Source of the DNA: Stenotrophomonas oahuensis
GTDB lineage: Bacteria > Pseudomonadota > Gammaproteobacteria > Xanthomonadales > Xanthomonadaceae
Assembly: GCF_031834595.1 (NCBI RefSeq)
Contig: NZ_CP115541.1
Location: 2,722,501-2,786,500 of the forward strand
Length of the DNA: 64,000 bases
Reading direction: 5' to 3'
Below are positions 1 to 8,896 of this stretch, in pieces. The notes beneath the pieces are model-generated. The model ran no database searches, had not been told where the DNA came from, and worked only from the letters and a program-made list of their open reading frames with translations. Position numbers and translations under genes: made by a program. Every line of letters begins with the position of its first letter. The first letter of the stretch is position 1.

Positions 1-591
1 GCCCAGGGCGTCAATGTGCCGCACGTGATCGGCAGCGGCCATGCCGCGCTGGTGCTGGGCGACAACGGCAGCTCGTTCAATACCTGCCTGCGACAGGCCG
101 ACGATGCCGGCCGCGACGTCCTGGTGGCTGCGGCCATGCAGGCCATTGCTGCCGCCCACCGCAGCGGGGCCTATTTCGGCCAGCCCCTGCCGCGCAACCT
201 GACCTGGGACGGGCAGAACATCGGCTTCATCGACTTCGAGGAAGACCCGCTGGAAGTAATGGACCTGGCCCAGGCCCAGGCCCGCGACTGGCTGATGTTC
301 GGCTACGGCGTGGCCAAGTATTACGAGCATCGGCCCGAGCGCCTGCAGGAACTGATGGCCCAGGCCATGGACGGGGTGGACAGCCCGGTGCTGGCACACG
401 CTCACGCGGTTTCCGGCCGGCTGCAGCGGTTGGCCCGCTACAGCCTGAAAATGGGACGGTCGGCGCGCGCGCTGGCCCACGCCATTCTGATCGTGCACGG
501 GGCCACCACGCTGGGCATGGTGATGCTGCTGGCCATCTGCGTGGACTTCTTCGCCGACGGCGAACTGGACGTCCTGCAGCTGTTCGTCTGA
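1..591 (+). CDS. Kinase-like (LPS/Bud32-type) membrane protein, 3' part
   Basis: The reading frame is open from base 1, so the 5' end lies outside the window; the GTG at 16 is only the first internal start. The visible part has a kinase C-lobe feel: a basic stretch followed by FIDFEEDP, which resembles the DFG metal-binding motif, then a helical region and one hydrophobic segment near the C-terminus (ILIVHGATTLGMVMLLAICV, about residues 159-178 of the visible part) that should anchor it in the inner membrane. I read it as a small serine/threonine or lipopolysaccharide-kinase-like protein; the substrate is unknown. It sits 83 bases upstream of fabD on the same strand, in the place where fabH or plsX would be expected in many bacteria. 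Confidence 0.6.
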   Translation, partial: AQGVNVPHVIGSGHAALVLGDNGSSFNTCLRQADDAGRDVLVAAAMQAIAAAHRSGAYFGQPLPRNLTWDGQNIGFIDFEEDPLEVMDLAQAQARDWLMFGYGVAKYYEHRPERLQELMAQAMDGVDSPVLAHAHAVSGRLQRLARYSLKMGRSARALAHAILIVHGATTLGMVMLLAICVDFFADGELDVLQLFV

Positions 592-674
592 CCGTCCACA
601 TACGCGCCAGTACAGACGAAGGCGGCTAAACCCCCTTATCATTCGCCGTTCGATTTTTGCAGGCGGACCCCCGC

Positions 675-1619
675 GTGACCGATTCCACTCTCGCTTTCGT
701 GTTCCCCGGCCAGGGCTCCCAGTCGCTGGGCATGCTGGCCGAGCTCTCCGAACTGCACCCGCAGGTTCGTGAAGCCTTCACCGAAGCCTCTGACGGTGCC
801 GGCGTGGACCTCTGGGCCCTGTCCCAGGGCGGTCCGGAAGAAATGCTCAACCGCACCGAGTACACCCAGCCTGCGCTGCTGGCCGCCAGCATTGGCGTGT
901 GGCGTGCGTGGCAGGCGGTCGGTGGTGCCCAGCCGGCCGTGCTGGCCGGCCACAGCCTGGGCGAGTACACCGCGCTGGTGGCCGCCGGTGCGCTGACCCT
1001 GCGCGACGGTGCCCACCTGGTGCGCCTGCGCGGTCAGCTGATGCAGGACGCGGCCCCGGCCGGCGTCGGTGCCATGGCCGCCGTGCTGGGTGCTGAAGAC
1101 GCGCTGGTGCTGGAAGTCTGTGAACAGGCTGCCGGCAGCCAGGTCGTGGTGCCCGCCAACTACAACTCGCCCGGCCAGATCGTGATCGGCGGCGACGCCG
1201 CGGCGGTTGACCGCGCGCTGGCGCTGCTGGCCGAGAAGGGCGTGCGCAAGGCGGTCAAGCTGGCCGTCAGCGTGCCCTCGCACACCCCGCTGATGCGCGA
1301 AGCCGCCAACCGCCTGGCCGAAACCATGGCCGGCCTGCAGTGGCAGGCTCCGGCGCTGCCGGTGGTGCAGAACGTGGACGCGCGCGTGCATGACGGCGTG
1401 GACGCCATCCGCCAGGCCCTGGTGCAGCAGCTGTACCAGCCGGTGCAGTGGACCGGCTGCGTGCAGGCGCTGGCCGCCCGTGGCGTCACCCGCGTGGCCG
1501 AGTGCGGCCCCGGCAAGGTGCTCACTGGATTGATCAAGCGCATCGACAAGGGCCTTGACGCACGTACCCTGTCCACCCCGGCCGACTTTGAAACCGCTCG
1601 CGAAACCTGGGCCGCCTGA
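675..1619 (+). CDS. fabD: Malonyl-CoA:ACP transacylase FabD
   Basis: Transfers malonyl from CoA to acyl carrier protein, giving the extender unit of type II fatty acid synthesis in the cytoplasm. The 314-residue protein has the family opening FPGQGSQ (residues 10-16) and the nucleophile elbow GHSLGEY (92-98, catalytic Ser94); the length is normal. I chose the GTG at 675, giving the start VTDSTLAFVFPGQG; a TTG at 657 would add only six unlikely residues. It opens the run fabD-fabG-acpP-fabF, with fabG beginning 28 bases after its stop, so these two are almost certainly cotranscribed. Confidence 0.96.
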   Translation: MTDSTLAFVFPGQGSQSLGMLAELSELHPQVREAFTEASDGAGVDLWALSQGGPEEMLNRTEYTQPALLAASIGVWRAWQAVGGAQPAVLAGHSLGEYTALVAAGALTLRDGAHLVRLRGQLMQDAAPAGVGAMAAVLGAEDALVLEVCEQAAGSQVVVPANYNSPGQIVIGGDAAAVDRALALLAEKGVRKAVKLAVSVPSHTPLMREAANRLAETMAGLQWQAPALPVVQNVDARVHDGVDAIRQALVQQLYQPVQWTGCVQALAARGVTRVAECGPGKVLTGLIKRIDKGLDARTLSTPADFETARETWAA

Positions 1620-1647
1620 GCCCCACGTCTTTCAAGGAAACAGATTC

Positions 1648-2391
1648 ATGAGCAAGCCCCTGCAGGGTGAAATCGCACTGGTCACCGGCGCCAGCCGTGG
1701 CATCGGTGCGGCCATTGCCGACACGCTGGCCGCCCAGGGTGCCACGGTCATCGGCACCGCCACCACCGAATCCGGCGCGGCCGCGATTGGCGAGCGTCTG
1801 GCCGCACTGGGTGGCCACGGCCGTGCGCTGAACGTCACCGACGCCGCTGCGCTTGAAGCCGTGCTGGATGCCATCACCAAGGAATTCGGCCCGATCTCCA
1901 TCCTCGTCAACAATGCCGGCATCACCCGCGACAACCTGCTGATGCGCATGAAGGAAGAGGACTGGCAGGCCATTCTCGACACCAACCTGACCAGCGTGTA
2001 TCGCACCTCCAAGGCGGTGATGCGCGGCATGATGAAGGCGCGCAAGGGCCGCATCATCAACATCGCTTCGGTGATCGGTGTCACCGGCAACGCCGGGCAG
2101 GCCAATTACGCCGCCGCCAAGGCCGGCATCATTGCTTTCTCCAAGTCGCTGGCCAAGGAAATCGGTTCGCGCAACATCACCGTCAATGTGGTCGCCCCCG
2201 GCTTCATCGACACCGACATGACCAAGGCCCTGCCGGAAGAGCAGCGCACCGGTCTGGTCAAAAGCATCGCGCTGGAACGCCTCGGCGAGCCGGCTGATAT
2301 CGCCAACGCGGTGGCGTTCCTGGCCGGCCCTTCGGCCAGCTACATCACCGGCGAAACCCTCCATGTGAACGGCGGCATGTACATGCCGTAA
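1648..2391 (+). CDS. fabG: 3-oxoacyl-ACP reductase FabG
   Basis: NADPH-dependent reduction of 3-ketoacyl-ACP to 3-hydroxyacyl-ACP, the first reduction of the elongation cycle. A classical short-chain dehydrogenase of 247 residues: the cofactor loop TGASRGIG (13-20), NNAG, the YAAAK catalytic Tyr/Lys pair near residue 150 and the C-terminal GGMYMP. The ATG at 1648 is preceded by AAGGAA about ten bases upstream. A longer frame from 1555 exists but overlaps fabD and adds a non-family leader, so it is rejected. It lies between fabD and acpP as in most proteobacteria. Confidence 0.97.
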   Translation: MSKPLQGEIALVTGASRGIGAAIADTLAAQGATVIGTATTESGAAAIGERLAALGGHGRALNVTDAAALEAVLDAITKEFGPISILVNNAGITRDNLLMRMKEEDWQAILDTNLTSVYRTSKAVMRGMMKARKGRIINIASVIGVTGNAGQANYAAAKAGIIAFSKSLAKEIGSRNITVNVVAPGFIDTDMTKALPEEQRTGLVKSIALERLGEPADIANAVAFLAGPSASYITGETLHVNGGMYMP

Positions 2392-2543
2392 GCATGTGGC
2401 GCAGGGACTGCGCCGCAAGTGGTTGATCCATTTGGCCTTTTGCTGCAAATGCATGGGCCACGCGGTTTCCACTACACTATCCCACGGCCATCACTCCCTG
2501 ATGGCAATACTTTGAACCACTACTCCATCTGGAGCGATATCCA

Positions 2544-2783
2544 ATGAGCACCATCGAAGAACGCGTCAAGAAAATCGTCGTCGAACAGCTTGGCGTCAAG
2601 GAAGAAGAAGTCACCAACAGCGCATCGTTCGTCGATGACCTGGGCGCTGACTCGCTGGACACCGTTGAGCTGGTGATGGCGCTGGAAGAAGAATTCGAGT
2701 GCGAGATCCCGGACGAAGAAGCCGAAAAGATCAGCACCGTGCAGGCTGCCATCGACTACATCAAGGCCCACGTCAAGGCCTGA
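2544..2783 (+). CDS. acpP: Acyl carrier protein AcpP
   Basis: Carries growing acyl chains on 4'-phosphopantetheine for fatty acid synthesis and donates acyl groups to lipid A and phospholipids. The 79-residue acidic protein has the DSL motif GADSLDTVE with the attachment site Ser37. A good ribosome site (CTGGAG) precedes the ATG. The 152-base gap after fabG probably holds its own promoter, as is usual for this very abundant protein, although I could not settle on -35 and -10 boxes. A hairpin lies between it and fabF. Confidence 0.98.
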   Translation: MSTIEERVKKIVVEQLGVKEEEVTNSASFVDDLGADSLDTVELVMALEEEFECEIPDEEAEKISTVQAAIDYIKAHVKA

Positions 2784-2840
2784 TGTCAGCCGGCTGATGC
2801 GCGTGTGTGGTTTTCCACCACGCGCAACGGCACCCCCATG

Positions 2841-2858
2841 GGGCCGCACTTGCGGCCC
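2841..2858 (+). promoter_or_regulatory. Hairpin between acpP and fabF
   Basis: A 7-bp perfect stem (GGGCCGC / GCGGCCC) with a 4-base loop lies 57 bases after the acpP stop and 31 bases before the fabF start. There is no T-run, so it is not a canonical terminator. By inference it could protect the 3' end of the short acpP message or lower read-through into fabF. Confidence 0.35.
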
Positions 2859-2889
2859 TGTGTATTTGTAAGCGTCAGGAGAATCTGAA

Positions 2890-4152
2890 ATGAAGCGTCG
2901 CGTCGTCGTTACCGGCATGGGCATGGTCTCGCCGTTGGGCAATGATCTGGCCACCAGTTGGAAGGGCATTACCGAAGGCCGTTCCGGCATCGGTCCGCTG
3001 ACCAATGTTTCAGACGCCTACCTGGAGCGTTTCACCACCAAGATTGCAGGTGAGGTCAAGGGCTTTGACATCACCGCCGACAACGAACAGTTCGGCAAAT
3101 TCCGGGTCAGCGGCAAAGATGCCAAGAAGATGGACCCGTTCATTCATTACGGCCTGGGCGCTTCGTTCATGGCCCTGCACGATTCCGGCCTGGAGATCAC
3201 CGACGCCAATGCCGAGCGCATCGGCGCGATCGTCGGTGCCGGCATCGGCGGCCTGCTCGGCATTGAAGAGCAGACCATCGAATTCCATGAGGGCAAGAAG
3301 ATCTCGCCCTTCTATGTGCCCAAGACCATCATCAACATGCTGCCGGGCCAGCTGAGCATCATCACCGGCCTGAAGGGTCCGTCCTTCTCCGCCGTGTCGG
3401 CCTGCGCCACCTCGAATCATTCCATCGGCACCGCCATGCGCATGATCCAGTACGGCGATGCGGACGTGATGGTGGTCGGCGGTGCCGAGCGTGGCTCGTC
3501 GCCGACCGCCCTGGGCGGCTTCTGCGCGATGAAGGCCATGAGCACCCGCAACGATGCCCCGGAACAGGCTTCGCGCCCGTGGGACAAGGACCGCGACGGC
3601 TTCGTGCTGGGTGACGGTGCCGGCATCCTGATTCTGGAAGAGTACGAACACGCCAAGGCGCGTGGCGCGAAGATCTACTGCGAGCTCGCCGGCTTCGGTG
3701 CCAGCTCCGACGCGTACCACATGACCGCGCCCAGCGAGAACGGTGAAGGTGCCGCGCGCTGCATGACGATGGCACTGAAGGACGCCGGCGTCACCCCGGA
3801 CCAGGTCGGTTACCTCAACGCACACGGCACCTCCACGCCGCTGGGCGACCTGGGCGAAACCATGGCCATGAAGACCGCTTTTGGCGACCACGCCTACAAG
3901 ATGATGGTCAGCTCCACCAAGAGCATGACCGGCCACCTGCTCGGCGCTGCCGGCGGCGTGGAAGCCATCTTCTCGGTGCTCGCCATCCGCGACAACATCA
4001 TTCCGCCGACCATCAACCTGGAACAGCCGGGCGAAGGCTGCGACCTGGACTACGTGCCGAACGTGGCCCGCGAAGCGACCGTCGACGTGGTCATGTCGAA
4101 CGGCTTCGGCTTCGGCGGCACCAACGGCACGCTGGTGTTCAAGCGCGTCTGA
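2890..4152 (+). CDS. fabF: 3-oxoacyl-ACP synthase II FabF
   Basis: Condenses malonyl-ACP with acyl-ACP; the KAS II isoform that elongates to C16/C18 and sets the unsaturated chain balance. The 420-residue protein shows the thiolase-fold Cys-His-His triad: SACATS (Cys near 170), [10 protein letters not shown] (His near 310) and GHLLGAAGG (His near 348), ending in the glycine-rich NGFGFGGTN loop. The start [17 protein letters not shown] is typical, with AGGAGAATCTGAA just upstream. It closes the fatty acid block; a GC-rich hairpin follows before pabB. Confidence 0.97.
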   Translation: MKRRVVVTGMGMVSPLGNDLATSWKGITEGRSGIGPLTNVSDAYLERFTTKIAGEVKGFDITADNEQFGKFRVSGKDAKKMDPFIHYGLGASFMALHDSGLEITDANAERIGAIVGAGIGGLLGIEEQTIEFHEGKKISPFYVPKTIINMLPGQLSIITGLKGPSFSAVSACATSNHSIGTAMRMIQYGDADVMVVGGAERGSSPTALGGFCAMKAMSTRNDAPEQASRPWDKDRDGFVLGDGAGILILEEYEHAKARGAKIYCELAGFGASSDAYHMTAPSENGEGAARCMTMALKDAGVTPDQVGYLNAHGTSTPLGDLGETMAMKTAFGDHAYKMMVSSTKSMTGHLLGAAGGVEAIFSVLAIRDNIIPPTINLEQPGEGCDLDYVPNVAREATVDVVMSNGFGFGGTNGTLVFKRV

Positions 4153-4184
4153 GGTTTTCCGCGTAACGTGTCTCACCACACCCG

Positions 4185-4204
4185 GGCCGCCTTTTTGGGC
4201 GGCC
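4185..4204 (+). terminator. GC-rich hairpin after fabF
   Basis: The stem GGCCGCC / GGCGGCC encloses a loop of mostly T (TTTTTG). The T-run is in the loop, not after the stem, so termination is uncertain. It sits 33 bases after the fabF stop and just before the pabB start chosen here, which is one reason for not using the longer pabB frame that begins at 4168. Confidence 0.4.
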
Positions 4205-4242
4205 TTGGTGCATCTGGCCTTCGCGCATCCACGGTCCTTCCC

Positions 4243-5598
4243 ATGTTCCAAACCCGCCCGCTACCGTCGACCACCGACCTCCCATCCCTGCAACGCGTGG
4301 CCCCCGACCGCTACCCGCTGCTGATGGAATCCACCGCGTCCGGCACCGCCCAGGGCCGCTGGGACCTGCTGCTCATGGCCAGCGGCCCCTCGCTGGCCCT
4401 GCATGCCGACGGCGTGGTCCGCGACGAATCCGGCACCGCCCAAGCAGGCCGCTTCCTGCAGGTCCTCGACGCCCACTGGCAGGCCACCCGCCTGCCGCGC
4501 GAAGAAACCGGATTGCCATTCCGTGGCGGCTGGGCGCTGATGCTCGACTACGAGCTGGCCGGGCAGATTGAAACCGTGCTGGCGCTGCCCACCCGCGCCG
4601 ACGGCCTGCCGTCCGCCTTGGCTCTGCGCTGCCCTGCAGGCGTGCTGCACGACCGCGTGCTGGGCCAGTACCACGCCGTGTGCGAAACCGGCAGCGAGGC
4701 GCTGCTGGACACCCTGCTGACCGACCTGCAGGCCGCCCAGGCGCAGCCCGCGCTGCCGGCCTGGCAGCCGCCGCAGCGGATGGACGAAGACGCCCCTGCG
4801 CGCTTTACCGACGGCGTGGAAAAGGTCATCGACTATCTACGCGCCGGCGACGTGTTCCAGGTGAACCTGTCGCGCCGCTGGGTCGCGCAGTTCAGCGAAG
4901 CTCTGGATCCGCACGCCCTGTACGCCCAGCTGCGGGTCGCCAATCCCGCACCGTTTGCCGGCCTGTTCATCGCGCAGGGCAGGGCGGTGGTCAGCTCCTC
5001 GCCCGAGCGCCTCGTGTCCGTGCACGGCGACGACGTGCAGACCCGCCCCATCGCCGGCACCCGCCCGCGCTTTGAAGGCGACGACGATGCCGAGCGCATC
5101 CGCGAGCTGGTCGGCCACCCCAAGGAGCGCGCCGAGCACGTGATGCTCATTGATCTGGAGCGCAACGACCTCGGCCGCATCTGCAGCCCCGGCAGCGTCG
5201 AAGTGGATGAACTGATGAGCGTGGAAAGCTATGCGCACGTACACCACATCGTCAGCAACGTGCGCGGCCGCCTGCTGCCCGGCACCACGCCCGGGCAGGT
5301 GATTGCCGCCACCTTCCCCGGCGGCACCATCACCGGCTGCCCCAAGGTGCGCTGCATGCAGATCATCGCCGAGCTCGAGCAGACCGCGCGCGGTGCCTAC
5401 ACCGGCGCATTCGGCTGGCTGAACCGTGACGGCGACCTCGACCTGAACATCCTCATCCGCACTGCCGAAGTAAACGGCCCCCACGCCGCCTTCCGCACCG
5501 GTGCCGGCATCGTCGTCGATTCAGATCCCGCCAAGGAACTCGACGAAACCCGCGCCAAAGCCCGCGGCCTGATGCGCGCGCTGGGCCGCAACGACTGA
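4243..5598 (+). CDS. pabB: Aminodeoxychorismate synthase component I (PabB)
   Basis: Chorismate-utilising enzyme: converts chorismate plus ammonia to 4-amino-4-deoxychorismate, the precursor of p-aminobenzoate and folate. The 451-residue protein has the conserved C-terminal block: SSPERLV, GTRPR, AEHVMLIDLERNDLGR, SNVRGRL and FPGGTITGCPK. The ATG at 4243 (MFQTRPLPST) is preferred to 4168 because the extra 25 codons cross a hairpin. Of note, the motif at residues 269-273 reads PIAGT, the form typical of anthranilate synthase TrpE, whereas Escherichia coli PabB has PIKGT with a mechanistic Lys. The position after fabF argues for PabB; a TrpE-like activity cannot be excluded from sequence alone. 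Confidence 0.85.
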   Translation: MFQTRPLPSTTDLPSLQRVAPDRYPLLMESTASGTAQGRWDLLLMASGPSLALHADGVVRDESGTAQAGRFLQVLDAHWQATRLPREETGLPFRGGWALMLDYELAGQIETVLALPTRADGLPSALALRCPAGVLHDRVLGQYHAVCETGSEALLDTLLTDLQAAQAQPALPAWQPPQRMDEDAPARFTDGVEKVIDYLRAGDVFQVNLSRRWVAQFSEALDPHALYAQLRVANPAPFAGLFIAQGRAVVSSSPERLVSVHGDDVQTRPIAGTRPRFEGDDDAERIRELVGHPKERAEHVMLIDLERNDLGRICSPGSVEVDELMSVESYAHVHHIVSNVRGRLLPGTTPGQVIAATFPGGTITGCPKVRCMQIIAELEQTARGAYTGAFGWLNRDGDLDLNILIRTAEVNGPHAAFRTGAGIVVDSDPAKELDETRAKARGLMRALGRND

Positions 5599-5723
5599 CA
5601 CATCGCATCCCTGTATCCTGTACGACGTGCTCCCACGCATGCCCGGGCCGCTCAAAACGCCGGACATGCTCGGGCACCCGACTGCCGAACGCACCCGGCC
5701 GAATGAATCGCCGGGAATGCCCC

Positions 5724-5747
5724 GTAGAGCCGGGCTTGCCCGGCTGC
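5724..5747 (+). repeat. SMAG/GTAG palindrome, GCCGGGC type
   Basis: A GTAG head followed by the palindrome AGCCGGGC-TT-GCCCGGCT in the pabB-mltG gap. It belongs to the same subtype as the copies near 13.0, 13.5, 26.1 and 36.1 kb. REP-type elements of this kind form stable hairpins in RNA, and this is the only structured feature of the 201-base gap. Confidence 0.85.
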
Positions 5748-5799
5748 CCGGAAAAACCGAACCACCCGTAACAACCGAACCAAGCGCAAAAGGACCCCC

Positions 5800-6864
5800 A
5801 TGGCAGGTGCAAAACGAGGTTGTCTAGCCGTCCTGACCGGGCTTGCACTGATCGCCGTCCTCCTGGCCGCCGCCGGCCTCTGGTTCTGGAACAACCAATC
5901 CAGCTTCGCCGACGAACCCATCACCCCCGACCAACCGGCGGTCATCATCGCCCCCGGCGACGGCCTCAACACCGTCGTACGCAAGCTGCGCGAGGTCGGC
6001 GTTGAGGAAGGCACCGACACCCAGTGGCAGCTGCTCGCGCGCCAGCTCGACGCCGCCGGCAAACTCAAAGTCGGCGAATACGCCCTCGACAACACCCTCA
6101 CCCCGCGCGAACTGCTCACCCGCATGCGCCAGGGCCGCGTCGTGCAACACCGCGTCACCATCGTCGAAGGCTGGAACATCCGCCAGCTGCGCGCCGCGCT
6201 CAAGCGCGCTGATCCGCTGGTACACACCACCGACGACCTCAGCGACAGCGAGCTGATGGCCAAGCTCGGCTTCCCCGGCCAGCACCCCGAAGGCCGCTTC
6301 CTGCCGGAAACCTACGTCTACCAGCGCGGCGACACCGACGTCGACGTGCTCAAACGCGCCCACGCCGCGATGGAAAAGGAGCTGACCGCCGCCTGGGACA
6401 GCCGCAGCGATGACCTGCCGCTCAACACCCCGTACGAGCTGCTCACCCTGGCCTCCATCATCGAAAAAGAAACCGCGCTGGCCAGCGAGCGCCCGCAGAT
6501 TGCCGGCGTGTTCGCGCGCCGCCTGAAGATGGGCATGCGCCTGCAGACCGACCCCACCGTCATCTACGGCATCGGCAGCAGCTACGACGGCAACATCCGC
6601 AAACGCGACCTCACCACCGACACGCCGTACAACACCTACACCCGCGCTGGCCTGACCCCGACGCCGATCGCCATGCCCGGCCGCGACGCGCTGCATGCCG
6701 CCGCGCAGCCTGCGCCCGGCAACGCGCTGTACTTCGTCGCCGTCGGCGATGGCAGCGGCGCACATGTGTTCTCGGCCACCTACGCCGACCACAACACCGC
6801 CGTCGCCCGTTACCTGCAGCAGCTGCGCCAGCAGCGTGCGCAGCAGCAGGCACAGCCGCAATGA
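5800..6864 (+). CDS. mltG: Endolytic murein transglycosylase MltG (YceG family)
   Basis: Inner-membrane lytic transglycosylase thought to cut nascent glycan strands and end their polymerisation. The 354-residue protein has one N-terminal membrane segment (residues 8-28, LALIAVLLAAAGLWFW), a LysM-like part around IAPGDGLNTVVRKL, and the YceG catalytic core with EGRFLPETY, LASIIEKET (the catalytic Glu lies in this helix) and LQTDPTVIYG, then YNTY near the end. It overlaps tmk by four bases (ATGA), so mltG-tmk-holB-pilZ read as a coupled unit. Confidence 0.95.
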   Translation: MAGAKRGCLAVLTGLALIAVLLAAAGLWFWNNQSSFADEPITPDQPAVIIAPGDGLNTVVRKLREVGVEEGTDTQWQLLARQLDAAGKLKVGEYALDNTLTPRELLTRMRQGRVVQHRVTIVEGWNIRQLRAALKRADPLVHTTDDLSDSELMAKLGFPGQHPEGRFLPETYVYQRGDTDVDVLKRAHAAMEKELTAAWDSRSDDLPLNTPYELLTLASIIEKETALASERPQIAGVFARRLKMGMRLQTDPTVIYGIGSSYDGNIRKRDLTTDTPYNTYTRAGLTPTPIAMPGRDALHAAAQPAPGNALYFVAVGDGSGAHVFSATYADHNTAVARYLQQLRQQRAQQQAQPQ

Positions 6865-7529
6865 GTACTGATCTGCACCGCCACCCGCATTTCATCAGCC
6901 TGGAAGGCGGGGAGGGCGCGGGCAAGACCACCGCGCTCAACGCCATCCGTCAGGCGCTGGAAGCACACGGCCACCGCGTGCTGCTTACCCGTGAGCCCGG
7001 CGGCACACCGCTGGCCGAGCGCATCCGCGCGCTGGTGCTGACCCCGGACCCCGAGATCGCCGCCGAGCCGCTGAGTGCCGAGGCCGAGCTGCTGCTGGTG
7101 TTCGCCGGCCGCGCCCAGCACGTGCGCCAGGTCGTGCAGCCCGCACTCGCCCAGGGCACCTATGTCCTGAGCGACCGCTTCACCGATTCCAGCTACGCCT
7201 ACCAGGGGGGCGGGCGCGGGCTCGATCCCACCTTCATCGCCGAGCTGGAGCGCCGTACCGTGGGCCTGCAGCCCGGCCTGACCCTGCTGCTGGACGTGGA
7301 TGTGGCCGTCGGCCGCGCCCGCGCCAGCGGCCGCGGCGAAGGCCCGGACCGCATCGAGCGCGAGCAGGACGACTTCTTCCAGCGCGTGCGCAACGTGTTC
7401 CGCCAGCGCGCCGCCGGCGAGCCGGAGCGCTTCCGCGTCATCGACGCCAGCCAGGACCAGGCCGGCGTCGCCGCCCAGGTGGTGGCTGCCATCGACGCCT
7501 ACCTCACCAAGGAGGGCGGCAATGGCTGA
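6861..7529 (+). CDS. tmk: Thymidylate kinase
   Basis: Phosphorylates dTMP to dTDP for DNA synthesis. The 222-residue protein has the P-loop LEGGEGAGKTT (14-24), the DR motif in SDRFTDSSYAYQG, and a lid arginine segment near RASGRGEGPDRIE. The start ATG overlaps the mltG stop and its own stop overlaps the start of holB by eight bases, indicating translational coupling. Confidence 0.97.
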   Translation: MSTDLHRHPHFISLEGGEGAGKTTALNAIRQALEAHGHRVLLTREPGGTPLAERIRALVLTPDPEIAAEPLSAEAELLLVFAGRAQHVRQVVQPALAQGTYVLSDRFTDSSYAYQGGGRGLDPTFIAELERRTVGLQPGLTLLLDVDVAVGRARASGRGEGPDRIEREQDDFFQRVRNVFRQRAAGEPERFRVIDASQDQAGVAAQVVAAIDAYLTKEGGNG

Positions 7530-8475
7530 GTTCTCGCCCTGGCAGCAGCGTGCCTATGACCAGACCGTGGCCGCGCTCGACGCCGGCCGCCTCGGCCATG
7601 GCCTGTTGATCTGCGGCCCGGCCGGGCTCGGCAAGGCCGAGGTGGCCCTGCAGCTGGCAAAGCACGTGCTGGAGCGCGGCGAGCCCGCCGCTGCCCAGCG
7701 CGCTGCCCAGCTGATTGCCGCCGGCACCCACCCGGACCTGCAGCGGGTGTCGTTCATTCCGAACAAGACCGGTGACAAGCTGCGCACCGAGATCGTGATC
7801 GAGCAGATCCGCGAGATCTCGCAGAAGCTGGCGCTGACCCCGCAGTACGGCGTGGCCCAGGTGGTCATCGTCGACCCGGCCGACGCCATCAACCGCGCCG
7901 CCTGCAACGCGCTGCTCAAGACCCTGGAAGAGCCGCAGCCCGGCCGCTACCTGTGGCTGATCAGCAGCGACCCCGCGCGCCTGCCGGCCACCGTGCGCAG
8001 CCGCTGCCAGCGCCTGGAATTCAAGCTGCCGCCGCGCGAGGAAGCGCTGGCCTGGCTGCAGGCCCAGGGCCACAGCGAAGCCAGCGCCCGCGAAGCCCTG
8101 GATGCCGCCCGCGGCCACCCCGGGCTGGCCGACGACTGGCTGAAAAACGACGGCCTGACGCTGCGCCGGCAGGTCGCCAGCGACCTGGAAGCCCTGGTCG
8201 CCGGCCGCAGCAGCGCGGTGGAGCTGGCCCAGCGCTGGTGCGCCGACGAGCACGCCGCGCTGCGCCTGCGCTTCGCCGCAGACCTCGCATTGGCACAAGC
8301 CACCGGTGGTGGCTTGACCGATGCGGAGCGATTGCACAAGCTGGGGGCCTGGTTCGACGCCGCCAACCGTACCCGCGATCTGCTGCGCACTACCGTGCGT
8401 GCCGACCTGGCGGTGGTGGAATTGTTGTTGGCCTGGAACAAGGTCAACGAGCGGCACGCAAAGGGGAATAGATAA
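7522..8475 (+). CDS. holB: DNA polymerase III subunit delta'
   Basis: Clamp-loader subunit of the replicative polymerase. The ATG at 7522 (MAEFSPWQQRAYDQ) gives 317 residues; an upstream frame from 7300 is a shadow of tmk. The AAA+ fold is recognisable: GPAGLGKAEVALQLA (P-loop form), LLKTLEEP, and the arginine-finger segment ATVRSRCQRLEF. The zinc-module cysteines of classical DnaX are absent, as expected for delta'. It follows tmk and precedes pilZ directly with no gap. Confidence 0.95.
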   Translation: MAEFSPWQQRAYDQTVAALDAGRLGHGLLICGPAGLGKAEVALQLAKHVLERGEPAAAQRAAQLIAAGTHPDLQRVSFIPNKTGDKLRTEIVIEQIREISQKLALTPQYGVAQVVIVDPADAINRAACNALLKTLEEPQPGRYLWLISSDPARLPATVRSRCQRLEFKLPPREEALAWLQAQGHSEASAREALDAARGHPGLADDWLKNDGLTLRRQVASDLEALVAGRSSAVELAQRWCADEHAALRLRFAADLALAQATGGGLTDAERLHKLGAWFDAANRTRDLLRTTVRADLAVVELLLAWNKVNERHAKGNR

Positions 8476-8829
8476 ATGAGCGCCACCAACGCCCGCCAGG
8501 GCATCCTGTCGCTGGCCGTCAAGGACAAGGCGTCGCTGTACAGCGCCTACATGCCGTTCATCAAGAACGGCGGCATCTTCGTGCCCACGCCCAAGCGTTA
8601 CTTCCTGGGCGACGAGGTCTTCCTGCTGCTGACCCTGCCCGACAGCAGCGAGCGCCTGCCCGTGGCCGGCAAAGTGGTGTGGGTGACCCCGGCCGGAGCC
8701 CAGGGCAACCGCGCCGCCGGCATCGGCGTGCAGCTGGCCGACGGCCAGGAAGGCGAGAACGTGCGCAACAAGATCGAGACCGCACTGGCCGGCACGCTGA
8801 ACTCGGACAAGCCCACGCACACGATGTGA
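8476..8829 (+). CDS. pilZ: Type IV pilus PilZ protein
   Basis: A 117-residue PilZ-domain protein (GGIFVPTPKRYFLGDEVFLLL) that starts immediately after the holB stop. It lacks the RxxxR and DxSxxG residues that bind cyclic-di-GMP, which is typical of the pilus PilZ orthologue of xanthomonads. There the tmk-holB-linked PilZ binds FimX and the extension ATPase PilB and is needed for pilus assembly. The motility genes pilT and pilU lie 28 kb away in this window. Confidence 0.9.
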   Translation: MSATNARQGILSLAVKDKASLYSAYMPFIKNGGIFVPTPKRYFLGDEVFLLLTLPDSSERLPVAGKVVWVTPAGAQGNRAAGIGVQLADGQEGENVRNKIETALAGTLNSDKPTHTM

Positions 8830-8848
8830 AGACGATTGTAAAAAAGCG

Positions 8849-8876
8849 TTGACGGGTTCGAAATCCGCCCTATAAT
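8849..8876 (+). promoter_or_regulatory. Sigma-70 promoter of tRNA-Val
   Basis: A near-consensus -35 box TTGACG (8849-8854) and a perfect -10 box TATAAT (8871-8876) are separated by 16 bases and sit 20 bases upstream of the tRNA. This is one of the clearest promoters in the window. Confidence 0.85.
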
Positions 8877-8896
8877 GAGCGGCTCAGCAACACACC

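Noticed and set aside
3010-4251. Long minus-strand frame opposite fabF (413 codons)
   Set aside because: It is a shadow of GC-rich codon use: low-complexity His/Arg/Gly/Ala composition, no family motif, and fully covered by a certain gene. Similar long shadows over mltG, holB, murA, rpoN, mgtE and the TonB receptor were dropped for the same reason.
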